Shown: in pieces, positions 27,986 through 37,794 of the stretch
How positions within the stretch are numbered: the stretch's first letter is position 1
Layout of the letters: every line of letters starts with the position of its first letter
Origin: Pelorhabdus rhamnosifermentans
GTDB taxonomy: Bacteria; Bacillota; Negativicutes; UMGS1260
Direction: 5' to 3'
Length of the DNA: 64,000 nucleotides
Assembly: GCF_018835585.1 (NCBI RefSeq)
Contig: NZ_JAHGVE010000006.1
Span: forward strand, 1-64,000
Program-made: the position numbers and the translations under genes
The notes under the pieces: generated by a model
The model's input: the letters and a program-made list of their open reading frames with translations, nothing else
Database searches by the model: none
Told to the model about the DNA's origin: nothing

Positions 27986-29811
27986 ATACCATCAATACAA
28001 TAGCAACTTTGCCAGGATAGTTTACATTTTTTCTTTAATAGCGTTGCTGACTCTGCTAGTTCATGAGCAGTAAAATAACGGGAATTGCGATTCGTCACAA
28101 CGGCAATACTCAGTGAAATAATTGGAAAACGTTCTTCCTTACCATGTCGATTTTTAGCCAAAATATAACCCTGACGAATATCTTTTTCACCATAATAGGC
28201 ATGAATCTGGCGATCAAAAGAGGCTATGATGTTTTGACAAAGTCCTTGCACATTCCAATCATGAACAACCGCAATAAAATCATCCCCACCAATATGGCCA
28301 ATAAAGGACGGTAAATTTGCTTCATGTTCCATTTCCTGCTGAATAATTTTGGCTGTTAAATAAAGAACCCTATCCCCACTTTCAAATCCATAAACATCAT
28401 TGTATGGCTTAAAGTTATCCAAATCAAAATAAATCACAGCATAAGGTCGATTTTTTAATAAAACACAGTTGATTTCATGTTCAATCAAAACATTACCCGG
28501 CAGTCCAGTTAAAGGATTGGAATGTTTCGCTCGATTCAATTCCACTTGAGTTGTTTTTTCTAATAGCCGCCTGATTGTAATTACACCATAATATTTTTCA
28601 TTCTTCGTCACAATAATATAGTCATAGAGTCGTTCTTCGCTACGCGAAACAGCCAGTTTTGAAACCTGTTCCAGGGAAAGATGATAATCAACAACAATCG
28701 GATTTTTATCCATAACAAGATCAATGGGACGGTGCATGTACAGGGCAATACCATATTGTGTTGCCAAATTGCCTAAAAATTTGTCCTTCATAAGAAGCCC
28801 AACTGGCTTGCCATCCTCCACAATGCAGACCCCCATAGCACGGCTGTTTTTATTAAAATAATCAATAATTTGATACCCCAGCGTAGTAGCTGGAAGTCCT
28901 CTATCCATTCGAGCAACAGCACCGATCGGCATGGTAATGGGGGTATAATAATTTTCCTGTTCCTTGCTATGTACTTGATAAAGAATTTGCTGTCGAATCG
29001 GTTCGGAAATTTCTGTAAGCTGACTTGATGGCTGTTGCAGATAAAAGCCTTGTCCATATGGTATCCCAATTCGAATGAGTTCATTCAATTCAGCTGCCGT
29101 CTCAATGCCTTCGGCAATGATTTTTATATTTGTCAGTGTAGAAAATTTATATAAGGCCTTCATCAATGCTTGTTTCATGCGATCCTTATCAATATCTCGC
29201 ACTAAATCCATGTCTATTTTAATAAAATGAGGATGAATCTTAACCAACCTGCTCAAACTGGAATAACCTGTTCCTGTATCATCCATAGCAATTTTGCATC
29301 CTTTGTTCACAAGAGATGCTAGTGTCTTTGTGAAGCCAACAACATCCTCAATAGCTGCACCTTCTGTTATTTCCAAAATGATATAATTAACAGAAGAACT
29401 CGTCAGCTTCCAATTCCACTTGGACAGTAATTCGCTTTCAAAACGAGGATCCCGAATAATTTGGGGATCAATATTTAAAAAAAGTAGACCCTTATGGGGA
29501 ATTTTCTTTCCCTGAAGAAGAGCCTGACTCAAACAAAGAAGCTCCAGTTCCCATAGCAAATCAAATTTTCTCGCCAAATAAAATAAGGTTGTCGGCATCT
29601 CGAGCTCTGAGCCGTTAGGACCCCGACTCAACGCCTCATACCCCAATACCTGACCGTCAACAAGGGATACAATAGGCTGAAAAACAGTACGAATCTTTCT
29701 AGCTAAAATAACATTTTTTAATTCACCTAATCCTATTTGGTCCGTTAAGCTCATCTCGCTGTTTGTCATTTCAGTATAACAAGAAGTGTCCTGCCTTTCA
29801 TAGGAAAGCAT
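27982..29811 (-). CDS. EAL-CBS-GGDEF protein (cyclic di-GMP turnover)
   Basis: The 609-residue protein has no membrane helix. The order is EAL phosphodiesterase (about 30-270), a CBS pair (about 290-420) and GGDEF cyclase (about 430-600). The EAL catalytic set looks intact: YEALSRG, ILEITEGA, DDTGTGYSS, IKIDMDL, AEGIET and YGQGFYL. The GGDEF core is IGHIGGDDF, with the metal-binding DLDNF, so the cyclase may also be active; no RxxD inhibitory site precedes it. The CBS pair may bind an adenine nucleotide. The gene lies between phoR and pstS in the same orientation as pstS. Net activity cannot be predicted. Confidence 0.93.
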   Translation of the reverse strand: MLSYERQDTSCYTEMTNSEMSLTDQIGLGELKNVILARKIRTVFQPIVSLVDGQVLGYEALSRGPNGSELEMPTTLFYLARKFDLLWELELLCLSQALLQGKKIPHKGLLFLNIDPQIIRDPRFESELLSKWNWKLTSSSVNYIILEITEGAAIEDVVGFTKTLASLVNKGCKIAMDDTGTGYSSLSRLVKIHPHFIKIDMDLVRDIDKDRMKQALMKALYKFSTLTNIKIIAEGIETAAELNELIRIGIPYGQGFYLQQPSSQLTEISEPIRQQILYQVHSKEQENYYTPITMPIGAVARMDRGLPATTLGYQIIDYFNKNSRAMGVCIVEDGKPVGLLMKDKFLGNLATQYGIALYMHRPIDLVMDKNPIVVDYHLSLEQVSKLAVSRSEERLYDYIIVTKNEKYYGVITIRRLLEKTTQVELNRAKHSNPLTGLPGNVLIEHEINCVLLKNRPYAVIYFDLDNFKPYNDVYGFESGDRVLYLTAKIIQQEMEHEANLPSFIGHIGGDDFIAVVHDWNVQGLCQNIIASFDRQIHAYYGEKDIRQGYILAKNRHGKEERFPIISLSIAVVTNRNSRYFTAHELAESATLLKKKCKLSWQSCYCIDGI

Positions 29812-29883
29812 TCTTTCACCTCATTTAAAACTTATTCTCTCACTGAACTAATTTCATCTTACTTGCTTTCACTACTAAGTTTG

Positions 29884-29964
29884 TTAATTTTCTATTAATA
29901 TTTCATTAACCTATTTTACCGAAAGCAGAACTACCTGTAAATGAACGCCCTATTCCTGTATAAT
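29884..29964 (+). promoter_or_regulatory. candidate Pho-regulated promoter of phoR
   Basis: TTAAT, TTAAT and TTAAC at 29884, 29895 and 29906 on the plus strand repeat every 11 bp. The only good -10 is TATAAT at 29959-29964, about 48 nt further on, so the spacing differs from the three pst promoters. The repeat set is convincing but its role is less certain. Confidence 0.5.
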
Positions 29965-30007
29965 AATGGCCAGAGATAAAACAGAAGAAAATGTTTGAGG
30001 GAGGAAA

Positions 30008-31801
30008 ATGATGCTGAAATGGGGAATTCGTTCGCGACTAATGACATCATTCATGATTGTTATTTCATTATCACTATCCTTGGTTGGCACCTATGTATTA
30101 TGGTACTTTTACAATCACGATCTAAAAGGTCTGTTAAATACCTTGTCTGTCGAATGCAATATTGCCGAACAGCTGCTTCGTGATGAAATACTGGACCCAG
30201 TCAAGCGTAACAACATTGACAACAAAGTAAAAGAAATGGGTAATAAAGTTGGGCTGCGTCTCACTATCATTGATCAAAGTGGCCGGGTCATTGCCGATTC
30301 AAACTCCAATCCCGCCCTCATGGAAAATCATAGTGAACGCCCGGAAGTGATTGAAGCACTTACGGGTAAACAAGGTACGGCCATACGCTACAGCACAACG
30401 AATGAAGAAAACCAATTATACGTGACTCAACCTGTCTATGATGGCAGCCAAGTCATCGCTGTTTTACGCATCGCAACGAGTTTAAACCATGTAGAAGAAG
30501 GATTCTCAAAAATCCGTAATGCCATCTTAGCTGCCTTATTTCTCACCTTACTCTTATCCATTGGCATGAGTATGCGACTGGCACGTAAATACACAGAACC
30601 TCTCGAAGAAATTACCGAAGCAGCCCAAAAAATTGCTGATGGAAAACTCACTACACGCATCTATTTAAAAACAAATGATGAACTTGAGATACTCTCTCAC
30701 GCCATGAATAATCTCACTTCTCATTTAGAAGATAAAATCAATGAAACATCGGCAGAAAAACATAAACTAGAATTGATTCTAGAACACATGGATAACGGTG
30801 TTATTATGTTTGATATGTATGGTAAAGTCATAACAGTCAATCTCATGGCAGTGAAGACCTTTAACATTACCGAAGAAATGATTGGACAGCACAATATGAA
30901 TGTCATCGGCAAAAGCTTACTAGACCGTTCCATTCATGAAACGCTTTTAGAAGGCACCGGCCGCGTCATTGAGTTAAAAACGCAAGTAAATAAATCACAC
31001 CGTGTTTTCCATATTTCACTCGTACCGATTCTTGATAATGACAGTACTGCATCTTCTGTGCTGGCTGTTTTTCACGACATTACAGTCCTTCAAGAAATCA
31101 ACGATCGTCAAGCTGACTTTGTTGCCAATGCTTCTCACGAGCTAGCCACACCATTAACAGCCATTCGTGGTTTTGCTGAAACACTACTTGATGGAGCCCT
31201 TCAAGATGCCACATTAAGTGAAAAATTTGTCCGCATTATCTATAATGAAGCCGAACGGATGACACGGTTAACAAAGGATTTATTGCAACTAGCCAAGCTG
31301 AACTCGCAAAATAGCCAGCAGAAAGTGGAGTTTGAACCGACCTCCGTCGGTCCTCTCTGTCAAAGAATCGTCGATGACATGATGCCTTATTGGGAAAATA
31401 AAAAATTAACTTTGAAAATAGCGGCTGCGTCGCAACTTGTTTTCGTAAAAGCCCATCCTGACTGGCTCAAACAAGTACTTACCAATCTTTTAGAAAACAG
31501 CGTAAAATATACGCCTGAAGGCGGATCCATTACTTTATCTTATAGTGATAATGGCACAGAAGCCACCATTTCCGTACAAGATACAGGCGTGGGCATTCCA
31601 AGTAAAGACTTGCCATTTATTTTTGAACGCTTTTATCGTGTTGATCGTGCTCGTTCCCGTGCTGCAGGTGGGACTGGACTCGGGCTGGCCATCGTGAAGC
31701 TCCTTATTGACATGCTTGACGGAAAAATTGCCGTCAAAAGCGAAGTGAATGTGGGCTCTACTTTCACCATTACCCTGCCTCTTGCAACGGAGTTCGCCTA
31801 G
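30008..31801 (+). CDS. phoR: phosphate-regulon sensor histidine kinase PhoR
   Basis: The 597-residue kinase has membrane helices at about 12-34 and 170-190 around an extracytoplasmic Cache-like domain, then HAMP, a PAS domain (about 250-355, with ILEHMDNGVIMFD) and the kinase core: FVANASHELATPLTAIRGF with the phosphorylated His, LLENSVKYTPEGG, DTGVGIPSKDLP and GGTGLGLAIVK. It starts after GAGGGAGG. I infer PhoR from its place among pst, phoU and phoP; it faces phoU and lies apart from its partner regulator at 33398. Confidence 0.88.
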   Translation: MMLKWGIRSRLMTSFMIVISLSLSLVGTYVLWYFYNHDLKGLLNTLSVECNIAEQLLRDEILDPVKRNNIDNKVKEMGNKVGLRLTIIDQSGRVIADSNSNPALMENHSERPEVIEALTGKQGTAIRYSTTNEENQLYVTQPVYDGSQVIAVLRIATSLNHVEEGFSKIRNAILAALFLTLLLSIGMSMRLARKYTEPLEEITEAAQKIADGKLTTRIYLKTNDELEILSHAMNNLTSHLEDKINETSAEKHKLELILEHMDNGVIMFDMYGKVITVNLMAVKTFNITEEMIGQHNMNVIGKSLLDRSIHETLLEGTGRVIELKTQVNKSHRVFHISLVPILDNDSTASSVLAVFHDITVLQEINDRQADFVANASHELATPLTAIRGFAETLLDGALQDATLSEKFVRIIYNEAERMTRLTKDLLQLAKLNSQNSQQKVEFEPTSVGPLCQRIVDDMMPYWENKKLTLKIAAASQLVFVKAHPDWLKQVLTNLLENSVKYTPEGGSITLSYSDNGTEATISVQDTGVGIPSKDLPFIFERFYRVDRARSRAAGGTGLGLAIVKLLIDMLDGKIAVKSEVNVGSTFTITLPLATEFA

Positions 31802-31806
31802 TAAAC

Positions 31807-31845
31807 AGAAAATCTCTACAAGCAGAGTGCCTGTAGAGATTTTCT
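31807..31845. terminator. bidirectional terminator between phoR and phoU
   Basis: AGAAAATCTCTACA and its complement form a 14 bp stem between the converging genes, with T-rich sequence on both exits. Confidence 0.85.
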
Positions 31846-31854
31846 ATTTACTTT

Positions 31855-32514
31855 TCAATCCACTTTGCGGCAACGCTGACCTGTGACAATATAAATGACC
31901 CATTCAGCAATATTTGTGGCATGATCGGCAATACGTTCCAAATACCTGGCAACAAATACTAACTGCGTAGCCTGCGTAATCGTGCTAGGATCTTCCATCA
32001 TATAAGTCAATAACTCGCGAAACATACGATTATAAATATGATCTACTTCATCATCATCGCTGCAAACTTGTTCCGCTAAGGAAATATCGCGATTCAAATA
32101 AGCTAACAAAGAATTTTGCAGCATTTGTTGGGATAAATTCGCCATAATCGGGATATCTACGAGCGGTTTTATTAAGGGTTGTGTGCCAAGGCGAACAGCG
32201 ATTTCAGCAATATCCGATGCATGATCCCCCATGCGCTCTAAATCGGTCGTAATTTTAAGACATGTACCAATCATGCGCAAATCCCCGGCAATCGGCTGCT
32301 GCCTTGCAATAAGAATCATACATTTATCTTCAATTGCCTCTTCTAACGCATCAATGGCATCATCGTCCAAAATAACCTTGCGCGCCTGATCAGCATCTTG
32401 CTTGCAAAGTGCCTCAATAGAAAGCGTAATCGCCTGCTGGACAAGCTGCCCCATGGCTAACAGTTCCTGCCGCAAAGCTTCCAGTTCCTGAGAATAATTT
32501 TGCCTCGTACTCAT
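31855..32514 (-). CDS. phoU: phosphate-specific transport regulator PhoU
   Basis: PhoU is a cytoplasmic all-helical protein that links Pst transporter state to PhoR and limits phosphate uptake. The 219-residue protein shows two PhoU three-helix repeats with the metal-binding signatures ITTDLERMGDHASDIAE and ARYLERIADHATNIAEW. It starts after GGAGGGG, 20 nt downstream of pstB, and is co-transcribed with it. Confidence 0.97.
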   Translation of the reverse strand: MSTRQNYSQELEALRQELLAMGQLVQQAITLSIEALCKQDADQARKVILDDDAIDALEEAIEDKCMILIARQQPIAGDLRMIGTCLKITTDLERMGDHASDIAEIAVRLGTQPLIKPLVDIPIMANLSQQMLQNSLLAYLNRDISLAEQVCSDDDEVDHIYNRMFRELLTYMMEDPSTITQATQLVFVARYLERIADHATNIAEWVIYIVTGQRCRKVD

Positions 32515-32534
32515 GACTATCCCCTCCTAATCGC

Positions 32535-33314
32535 TTAGCCGAAGCGACCTGTAATATAATCTTCTGTCCGCTTATCCTGTGGTCGCGTAAAAATAGCATC
32601 GGTTTGCTCATGTTCGACAAGTTCGCCATTTAAAAAGAAAGCAGTAAAATCAGATACACGAGCCGCCTGCTGCATGTTATGCGTCACCATGACAATGGTA
32701 TATTTTGATTTTAATTCTGTCACTAGCTCTTCAATTTTCATCGTCGAAATGGGATCCAGTGCCGAACAGGGTTCGTCCATGAGCAGCACTTCCGGTTCAA
32801 CAGCAAGAAGTCTGGCAATACACAGGCGCTGTTGCTGGCCCCCCGACATTCCCATAGCTGATTGATTTAGCCGCTCCTTGACTTCTTCCCACAAAGCAGC
32901 ACCTTTGAGACTTTTTTCTACTAACTCGTCTAGCTTTTTCTTATCTTTCACCCCATGAATTCGCGGTCCGTAAGCAATATTCTCATAAATAGACATAGGA
33001 AAAGGATTGGGCCGTTGAAATACCATCCCTACACGTTTGCGCAGCATGACGACATCGACGTTGGGGTGAAAGATATTTTGTCCGTCAAGTAAGACTTCTC
33101 CTTCAATACGGACACTGTCAATGAGATCATTCATACGATTAAGTGTTTTTAAAAAAGTTGATTTGCCACAACCTGATGGTCCAATTAAAGCCACAACACT
33201 ATTTTGAGCCACATTGAGAGACACTTTTTTCAATGCTAATGTCTTACCATAATAAAGTTTTAGTTTATTCACTTCAATTTTATAATGAACGCCCGCTTCT
33301 TTGGTTAATTGCAC
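32535..33314 (-). CDS. pstB: phosphate ABC transporter ATP-binding protein PstB
   Basis: PstB is the ATPase of the phosphate importer. The 259-residue protein has Walker [10 protein letters not shown], the signature [12 protein letters not shown], Walker [13 protein letters not shown] and the switch His in [12 protein letters not shown]. The GTG start at 33314 follows TGAGGT. It is separated from pstS and pstCA by the c-di-GMP gene and phoR, but has the same type of Pho-box promoter, so the regulon is rejoined by regulation rather than by linkage. Confidence 0.97.
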   Translation of the reverse strand: MQLTKEAGVHYKIEVNKLKLYYGKTLALKKVSLNVAQNSVVALIGPSGCGKSTFLKTLNRMNDLIDSVRIEGEVLLDGQNIFHPNVDVVMLRKRVGMVFQRPNPFPMSIYENIAYGPRIHGVKDKKKLDELVEKSLKGAALWEEVKERLNQSAMGMSGGQQQRLCIARLLAVEPEVLLMDEPCSALDPISTMKIEELVTELKSKYTIVMVTHNMQQAARVSDFTAFFLNGELVEHEQTDAIFTRPQDKRTEDYITGRFG

Positions 33315-33346
33315 AATACCTCAGACCCCCTGTCTTATCTCTTTGC

Positions 33347-33390
33347 AATATACCATAAAACTAGCCCTTAGAATGTTAAGTTTAAGTTAA
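33347..33390 (-). promoter_or_regulatory. Pho-box promoter of pstB-phoU
   Basis: TTAAC elements at 33386-33390 and 33375-33379 (minus strand, 11 bp apart) are followed 22 nt later by a -10 TATATT (33347-33352). The spacing matches the pstS and pstC promoters. A third repeat is degenerate or absent. Confidence 0.75.
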
Positions 33391-33397
33391 TTATCCT

Positions 33398-34090
33398 TTA
33401 CACTTCGCAAAAGCGATAACCCACGCCACGCACTGTTTCAATGGCCTCTGCAATACTCGATTCCCCCGCTAGTTTGGCTCGTAAATGACGAATATGCACA
33501 TCAACTGTGCGCGTATCGCCGAAATACTCATAGCCCCACACTTTTTCCAGCAGTTGTTCCCGCGTATATACCTTGCCTACATTCGTAATAAAAAGCTTCA
33601 ATAGTTCATATTCTTTGGGTGTTAATTCAAGCTTCTCCGTCCCCAAAAAGGCTTCATAACGACTAAAGTTTAATTTCAACTTACCAACCGTTAGTTCACC
33701 GGAAGTCGGATTTTCCTTAACACTACGCCGCAAAACAGCCTTAATCCGTGCCACAAGTTCACGCGCACTAAAAGGCTTCGTCAGATAATCATCCGCGCCA
33801 AGTTCTAAGCCTAGAATCTTGTCGACTTCCTCGTCTTTAGCGCTCAGCATAATAATGGGAATAGCTGTTGTATCCTGGTGCTGCTTTAGTGCCCGGCAAA
33901 CTTCCAGTCCATCTAATTCAGGCAGCATTAAATCAAGCAAAATGAGATCAGGCTTATCCGTTTCGGCAAGCGTCAAAGCCGTTATGCCATCACCGCATTC
34001 GACTACTTGAAATCCTGATTTTTCCAAATTATATTTTACTAAGGTACGGATATTTTCCTCGTCATCAATTACTAAAATTTTGCCTGCCAC
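33398..34090 (-). CDS. phoP: phosphate-regulon response regulator PhoP
   Basis: This OmpR-family regulator has a receiver domain (1-118: IDDEENIR, phosphoacceptor LILLDLMLPELDG, MLSAKDEEVD, DYLTKPFSARELVA) and a winged-helix domain (TPKEYELLKLFI, REQLLEKVWGYEYFGD and VRGVGYRF). I choose the GTG at 34090, 8 nt after GGAG, giving 230 residues; a GTG at 34099 is too close to the ribosome binding site. It lies directly upstream of pstB, so it is the likely reader of the 11 bp repeats. I use the Gram-positive name PhoP; PhoB is the equivalent elsewhere. Confidence 0.9.
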   Translation of the reverse strand: MAGKILVIDDEENIRTLVKYNLEKSGFQVVECGDGITALTLAETDKPDLILLDLMLPELDGLEVCRALKQHQDTTAIPIIMLSAKDEEVDKILGLELGADDYLTKPFSARELVARIKAVLRRSVKENPTSGELTVGKLKLNFSRYEAFLGTEKLELTPKEYELLKLFITNVGKVYTREQLLEKVWGYEYFGDTRTVDVHIRHLRAKLAGESSIAEAIETVRGVGYRFCEV

Positions 34091-34153
34091 AATAACCACT
34101 CCTCAGTGATTTATCTAATAGTTTCCTACTATCATGAATCATTTATTATAAAT

Positions 34154-34184
34154 AAAAACCAGGTTTATGCAACCTGGTTTTTTT
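34154..34184 (-). terminator. intrinsic terminator of the HU gene
   Basis: AACCAGGTT and AACCTGGTT form a stem with A- and T-tracts on both flanks. It separates HU from phoP. Confidence 0.85.
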
Positions 34185-34199
34185 ATGTACATTTGAATC

Positions 34200-34475
34200 T
34201 TATTGATTGACTAAATCTTTTAATCCCTTACCTGCTTTAAATACAGGCGTCTTAGAAGCAGGTATGGTGATTTCCGCACCCGTCTGAGGATTACGCCCTT
34301 TTCTTTCTTCTCTTGCTTTTACTTCGAAAGTACCAAACCCAATAATTTGCACCTTATCTTCACCTTTTAAGGCATCTTCGATGCTTTCAAAAACAGCATT
34401 TAATGCTTTCTCTGCATCTTTTTTGGTCATACCAGATTTTTCAGCTACACTGGTTACAAGTTCAGTTTTATTCAC
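34200..34475 (-). CDS. hup: DNA-binding protein HU
   Basis: HU is a dimeric nucleoid protein that bends DNA. The 91-residue sequence has the family order: [41 protein letters not shown] on the DNA-binding arm, and [14 protein letters not shown] at the end. The GTG at 34475 follows AAGGAGG; an upstream in-frame ATG would add an unrelated 33-residue tail. It lies between mazG and the Pho island. In Clostridia, HU is commonly found here, followed by rqcP and yabP. Confidence 0.96.
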   Translation of the reverse strand: MNKTELVTSVAEKSGMTKKDAEKALNAVFESIEDALKGEDKVQIIGFGTFEVKAREERKGRNPQTGAEITIPASKTPVFKAGKGLKDLVNQ

Positions 34476-34575
34476 AGAATTTTCCTCCTTAACGTAAATC
34501 TTACCTCTAGCATTATTCGCTGTCTGTGTTTTTATTCCTCCTGCAATTAAAAAAAATCCTACATTTTCATACAAA

Positions 34576-36057
34576 TTAATGTTTTTCTTGCCCTTTTGCC
34601 TCTTTCCAAAGCAAATCTAGGGACTCAAGCCTCATTTTATCCCAAGCTATTTCTTCGGCAGCTAACCGTTTTTCAATAAATTGGAATCGCCTGACAAACT
34701 TATTGTTGGTATGATTCAGTGATGTCTCAGGCTCGAGTTTCAAAAAGCGGGCCACATTGACAGCAGAAAATAATACATCCCCAAATTCATCTTCCATAGC
34801 CTCTCTGTCACCACTAGCAATTGCTTCCTTGAATTCATCCAGCTCCTCATAAAGCTTGTCCCAGACCGGGGCAAGGTCGGACCAATCGAACCCGACCTTG
34901 CCTGCCTTACTTTGAAGCTTAAAGGCTCGCATTAAAGCTGGCAAGCCCTTTGGAACACCATCTAGCACAGAAGAACGATCCGTCTTTTCCTGCTGTTTTA
35001 TTTTATCCCAATTCACAACAACTTCGGCCGCATTCCGTACGGAAATGTCACCGAAAACATGCGGATGACGACGAATCAGCTTCTCCGTCACCCCATCAAT
35101 CACATCTTGCATCGAAAAGTGCTGAAATTCTTCGGCCATACGCGCATGAAAAACAATTTGCATGAGTAAGTCTCCCAATTCCTCACACAAAAGCCCGCAA
35201 TCCTCTAAATCAATGGCCTCTAAAACCTCATAAACTTCCTCAACAAGATGCCGCCGCAAACTGCTATGCGTTTGCTCAATATCCCACACACAGCCTGTTG
35301 GCGAACGCAATTTTGCCATGACATCCAACAGCGGAGTAAGAGAAAAAGTTGTACTTTTCAGTTGTACCGCTGGAACAAAGAGGCTTGTCAAATGATCAAT
35401 AACAGGAATGCGATCCATTTTATATAACGGCATTTGACAGATCGTCTCATCAGCTAAACCTAAATTACGCACAACTGTCACTTCATAGTCATCAGGATAA
35501 GCATCCATAAGGCTGAGCTTCGTATCTGAGGCAATCTGCCGATCATAAAGCTGTGTAATGACAAGAGCCGTACCACTCTTGGCCAAACTCATATCAAGAT
35601 TGGCTGCATCCAAAATCACAAGACCTTCCAAGGGATCAATCGCAAGACGGGCATAAAGAACCTCTAAAAAGCTCATGCCAGGCAAAATCGTAAGAGGAAC
35701 ACCTTGCTGCTGTGCCTGCTTTCGGATAAGCAATACCGTTTGTTCAGCAACAAGCGGACTGCCTGGCACAGCATAAACTAACTTTTCACCCGCTTGAGCT
35801 GCCGCCAGGCACCGATCTGTAATGGTCTGATAAACCTCTTCAAAAGAAGCTTTACTATTATAAACATCATCAAAAGACTCAAAACCAATCTGCTTTTCTC
35901 TAAGACCCGCTACAGCAGGATGCACGGCCGTACGTAAATAAAGCTTTGTAGCCTGTTCTAGCACTTCAAGTGTTTCGATGGTTAAAAAGCCAAAGGGACC
36001 CGCTCCCAAGCCCACAATGGTAATACTACCCACTTGCTGCTTATTCTCTCTGTTCAT
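34576..36057 (-). CDS. mazG: tetrapyrrole-methylase-like/MazG fusion (YabN type)
   Basis: The 493-residue fusion has an N-terminal SAM-dependent methylase-like domain (about 10-235: [26 protein letters not shown]) and a C-terminal MazG NTP pyrophosphatase (about 245-490) with the metal-binding [11 protein letters not shown] and [20 protein letters not shown], then a second [11 protein letters not shown] and [13 protein letters not shown] set. MazG hydrolyses non-canonical or excess NTPs; the role of the N-terminal domain is unclear. It lies between spoVB and HU, as yabN does in B. subtilis. Confidence 0.94.
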   Translation of the reverse strand: MNRENKQQVGSITIVGLGAGPFGFLTIETLEVLEQATKLYLRTAVHPAVAGLREKQIGFESFDDVYNSKASFEEVYQTITDRCLAAAQAGEKLVYAVPGSPLVAEQTVLLIRKQAQQQGVPLTILPGMSFLEVLYARLAIDPLEGLVILDAANLDMSLAKSGTALVITQLYDRQIASDTKLSLMDAYPDDYEVTVVRNLGLADETICQMPLYKMDRIPVIDHLTSLFVPAVQLKSTTFSLTPLLDVMAKLRSPTGCVWDIEQTHSSLRRHLVEEVYEVLEAIDLEDCGLLCEELGDLLMQIVFHARMAEEFQHFSMQDVIDGVTEKLIRRHPHVFGDISVRNAAEVVVNWDKIKQQEKTDRSSVLDGVPKGLPALMRAFKLQSKAGKVGFDWSDLAPVWDKLYEELDEFKEAIASGDREAMEDEFGDVLFSAVNVARFLKLEPETSLNHTNNKFVRRFQFIEKRLAAEEIAWDKMRLESLDLLWKEAKGQEKH

Positions 36058-36071
36058 ATGCTCTCCTTACT

Positions 36072-37664
36072 TTATCGCCTCAACACCCACCGGAAGCCTT
36101 TCACTAGTAATGGCCCCACCCTAGGAAGTCTTTCCATATCAACTAAGCCAATTCCTCCCATGAGTACTAAAGTAATGCCATAAATCAGTATTGCACTGGC
36201 TACAGATGCAAGGGTTGCGATGGTATTGCTAAAAACTCTTATCATTACTATATCATAAGTTTTCAAAACAGTCAGCCCCATAACAGCTGCAGCGGCACAA
36301 GTGGCCAAGCATTTATCAACAGAAAAGCAACAGCCTAGGACCCTATAGATAAACAGCATATTCAATAAGGCACCGACAGCAAAATCAGCCACAGTGGCGA
36401 GTGCCGCTCCTTGAATGCCAAAGTGAGGCAGCGCCGTTAAAAAATAGCTCAGAACAATTTTAATAATCGCTGCAAAAAACATATTTACCACAGGAACCGT
36501 TGTATGTCCCAGACCTTGCAGCACACCTGTACTAACCTGATGAATGCCTAAAAATACAATGCCCAGTGACAAGGTACTCACTGCCGCTCCTGCATTGGGT
36601 GTGCCATAAAGCATTAATGAAATGGGTGTAGCAAGTAAATAAAGTCCGCACATGGCTGGAACGGTAATGGCATTAGCAAGAGTCAAAGCTGTAGATAGCT
36701 TTTGTCTGACCTCTTCCTGTCTATTCAATGTAAAGCCTTGCGCAACAGCCGGAACAAGACTTGCCGCAAGAGCACCTGTCAAAATGGCCGGTACATTGAT
36801 AAGAGCAACAGCCATCCCGGTCAGATATCCAAAGAGTTCCGTAGCCTGCTGCACAGTATAGCCGGCAATCTCCAGACGAGCTGGAACAATCATAAGATCA
36901 ATACTTGCCACAACAGGAACCATAACATTAGCCAGGGAAACAGGAAAAGCCAGCCGCACCATACGACTCACAATGAAAAACCACGATTCTTTCACTTTCC
37001 TCTGCCGCTGAAACCTGTCGGGATTCCTTTGGCGTTGCCGTCTCTCATAAATTATAAGCAGCAACAGTCCACAGGCAGCACCAGGTGCCGCCCCAAAGCT
37101 TGCACCTGCAGCAGCAAATTCAATGCCATAGGAAAGCAAATAATAAGCAAGACCAATCATAACAAAAACTCTGACAATCTGCTCAATAATCTGTGATAAA
37201 GCCGTAGGAATCATGGTCTGCTGTCCTTGAAAATAGCCTCGATAACTTGACATGACAGTCACACAAAAAATAGCGGGTGCAAGAGCCACAAGTGCATAAT
37301 AGGCCCGTTCATCTCTAACAAACTGACTTTCAATTAACCAGCCTGCTCCATAATATAACAAAATGGAAAAGAAAAGTCCTGTTATGGTCAACACGACAAA
37401 GGAAATATGAAAAATACGCCGCGCACCGCGTGTATCAGACAAAGCAACTTTTTCAGCCACAAGAATAGAAATAGCCACAGGCAATCCGGCTGATGATACA
37501 CTGAGGGCCAATAGATAAATGGGATAAGCCAATTGATAAAGGCCGATGCCTTCACCGCCTAGCAGCCGCGACAATACAATTCGATTGACGGCACCAATCA
37601 TTTTAACAACAACGCCTGCAGCAGTAAGAACAAGGGCTCCCTTTAAAAATGAATCTCTGCTCAT
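36072..37664 (-). CDS. spoVB: stage V sporulation protein B / MOP flippase
   Basis: This polytopic protein of the MOP flippase family has 530 residues and about 14 membrane helices. In B. subtilis SpoVB is needed for spore cortex synthesis, probably as a lipid-linked precursor flippase. Typical blocks are GAVNRIVLSRLLGGEGIGLYQ near 24-44 and QGLGHTTVPVVN in the second half. The start follows GGACGG. It is placed between spoVT and mazG as expected. A YabM-type polysaccharide exporter is the alternative label. Confidence 0.9.
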   Translation of the reverse strand: MSRDSFLKGALVLTAAGVVVKMIGAVNRIVLSRLLGGEGIGLYQLAYPIYLLALSVSSAGLPVAISILVAEKVALSDTRGARRIFHISFVVLTITGLFFSILLYYGAGWLIESQFVRDERAYYALVALAPAIFCVTVMSSYRGYFQGQQTMIPTALSQIIEQIVRVFVMIGLAYYLLSYGIEFAAAGASFGAAPGAACGLLLLIIYERRQRQRNPDRFQRQRKVKESWFFIVSRMVRLAFPVSLANVMVPVVASIDLMIVPARLEIAGYTVQQATELFGYLTGMAVALINVPAILTGALAASLVPAVAQGFTLNRQEEVRQKLSTALTLANAITVPAMCGLYLLATPISLMLYGTPNAGAAVSTLSLGIVFLGIHQVSTGVLQGLGHTTVPVVNMFFAAIIKIVLSYFLTALPHFGIQGAALATVADFAVGALLNMLFIYRVLGCCFSVDKCLATCAAAAVMGLTVLKTYDIVMIRVFSNTIATLASVASAILIYGITLVLMGGIGLVDMERLPRVGPLLVKGFRWVLRR

Positions 37665-37734
37665 GAGAGGTCCGTCCTTTCATCAATTGGCTTTTTTGAA
37701 GCCCTCGTTTAAAAGGAGCGAAACAGGCGCATGA

Positions 37735-37764
37735 GAAAAAGTAGCGAACAGTGGTCCGCTACTT
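37735..37764 (-). terminator. intrinsic terminator of spoVT
   Basis: AAGTAGCG (37739-37746) pairs with CGCTACTT (37757-37764). On the minus strand the stem runs into TTTTTCTC. Confidence 0.8.
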
Positions 37765-37794
37765 GAATTTTGGGAAAATGGAAGAATGGAATTA

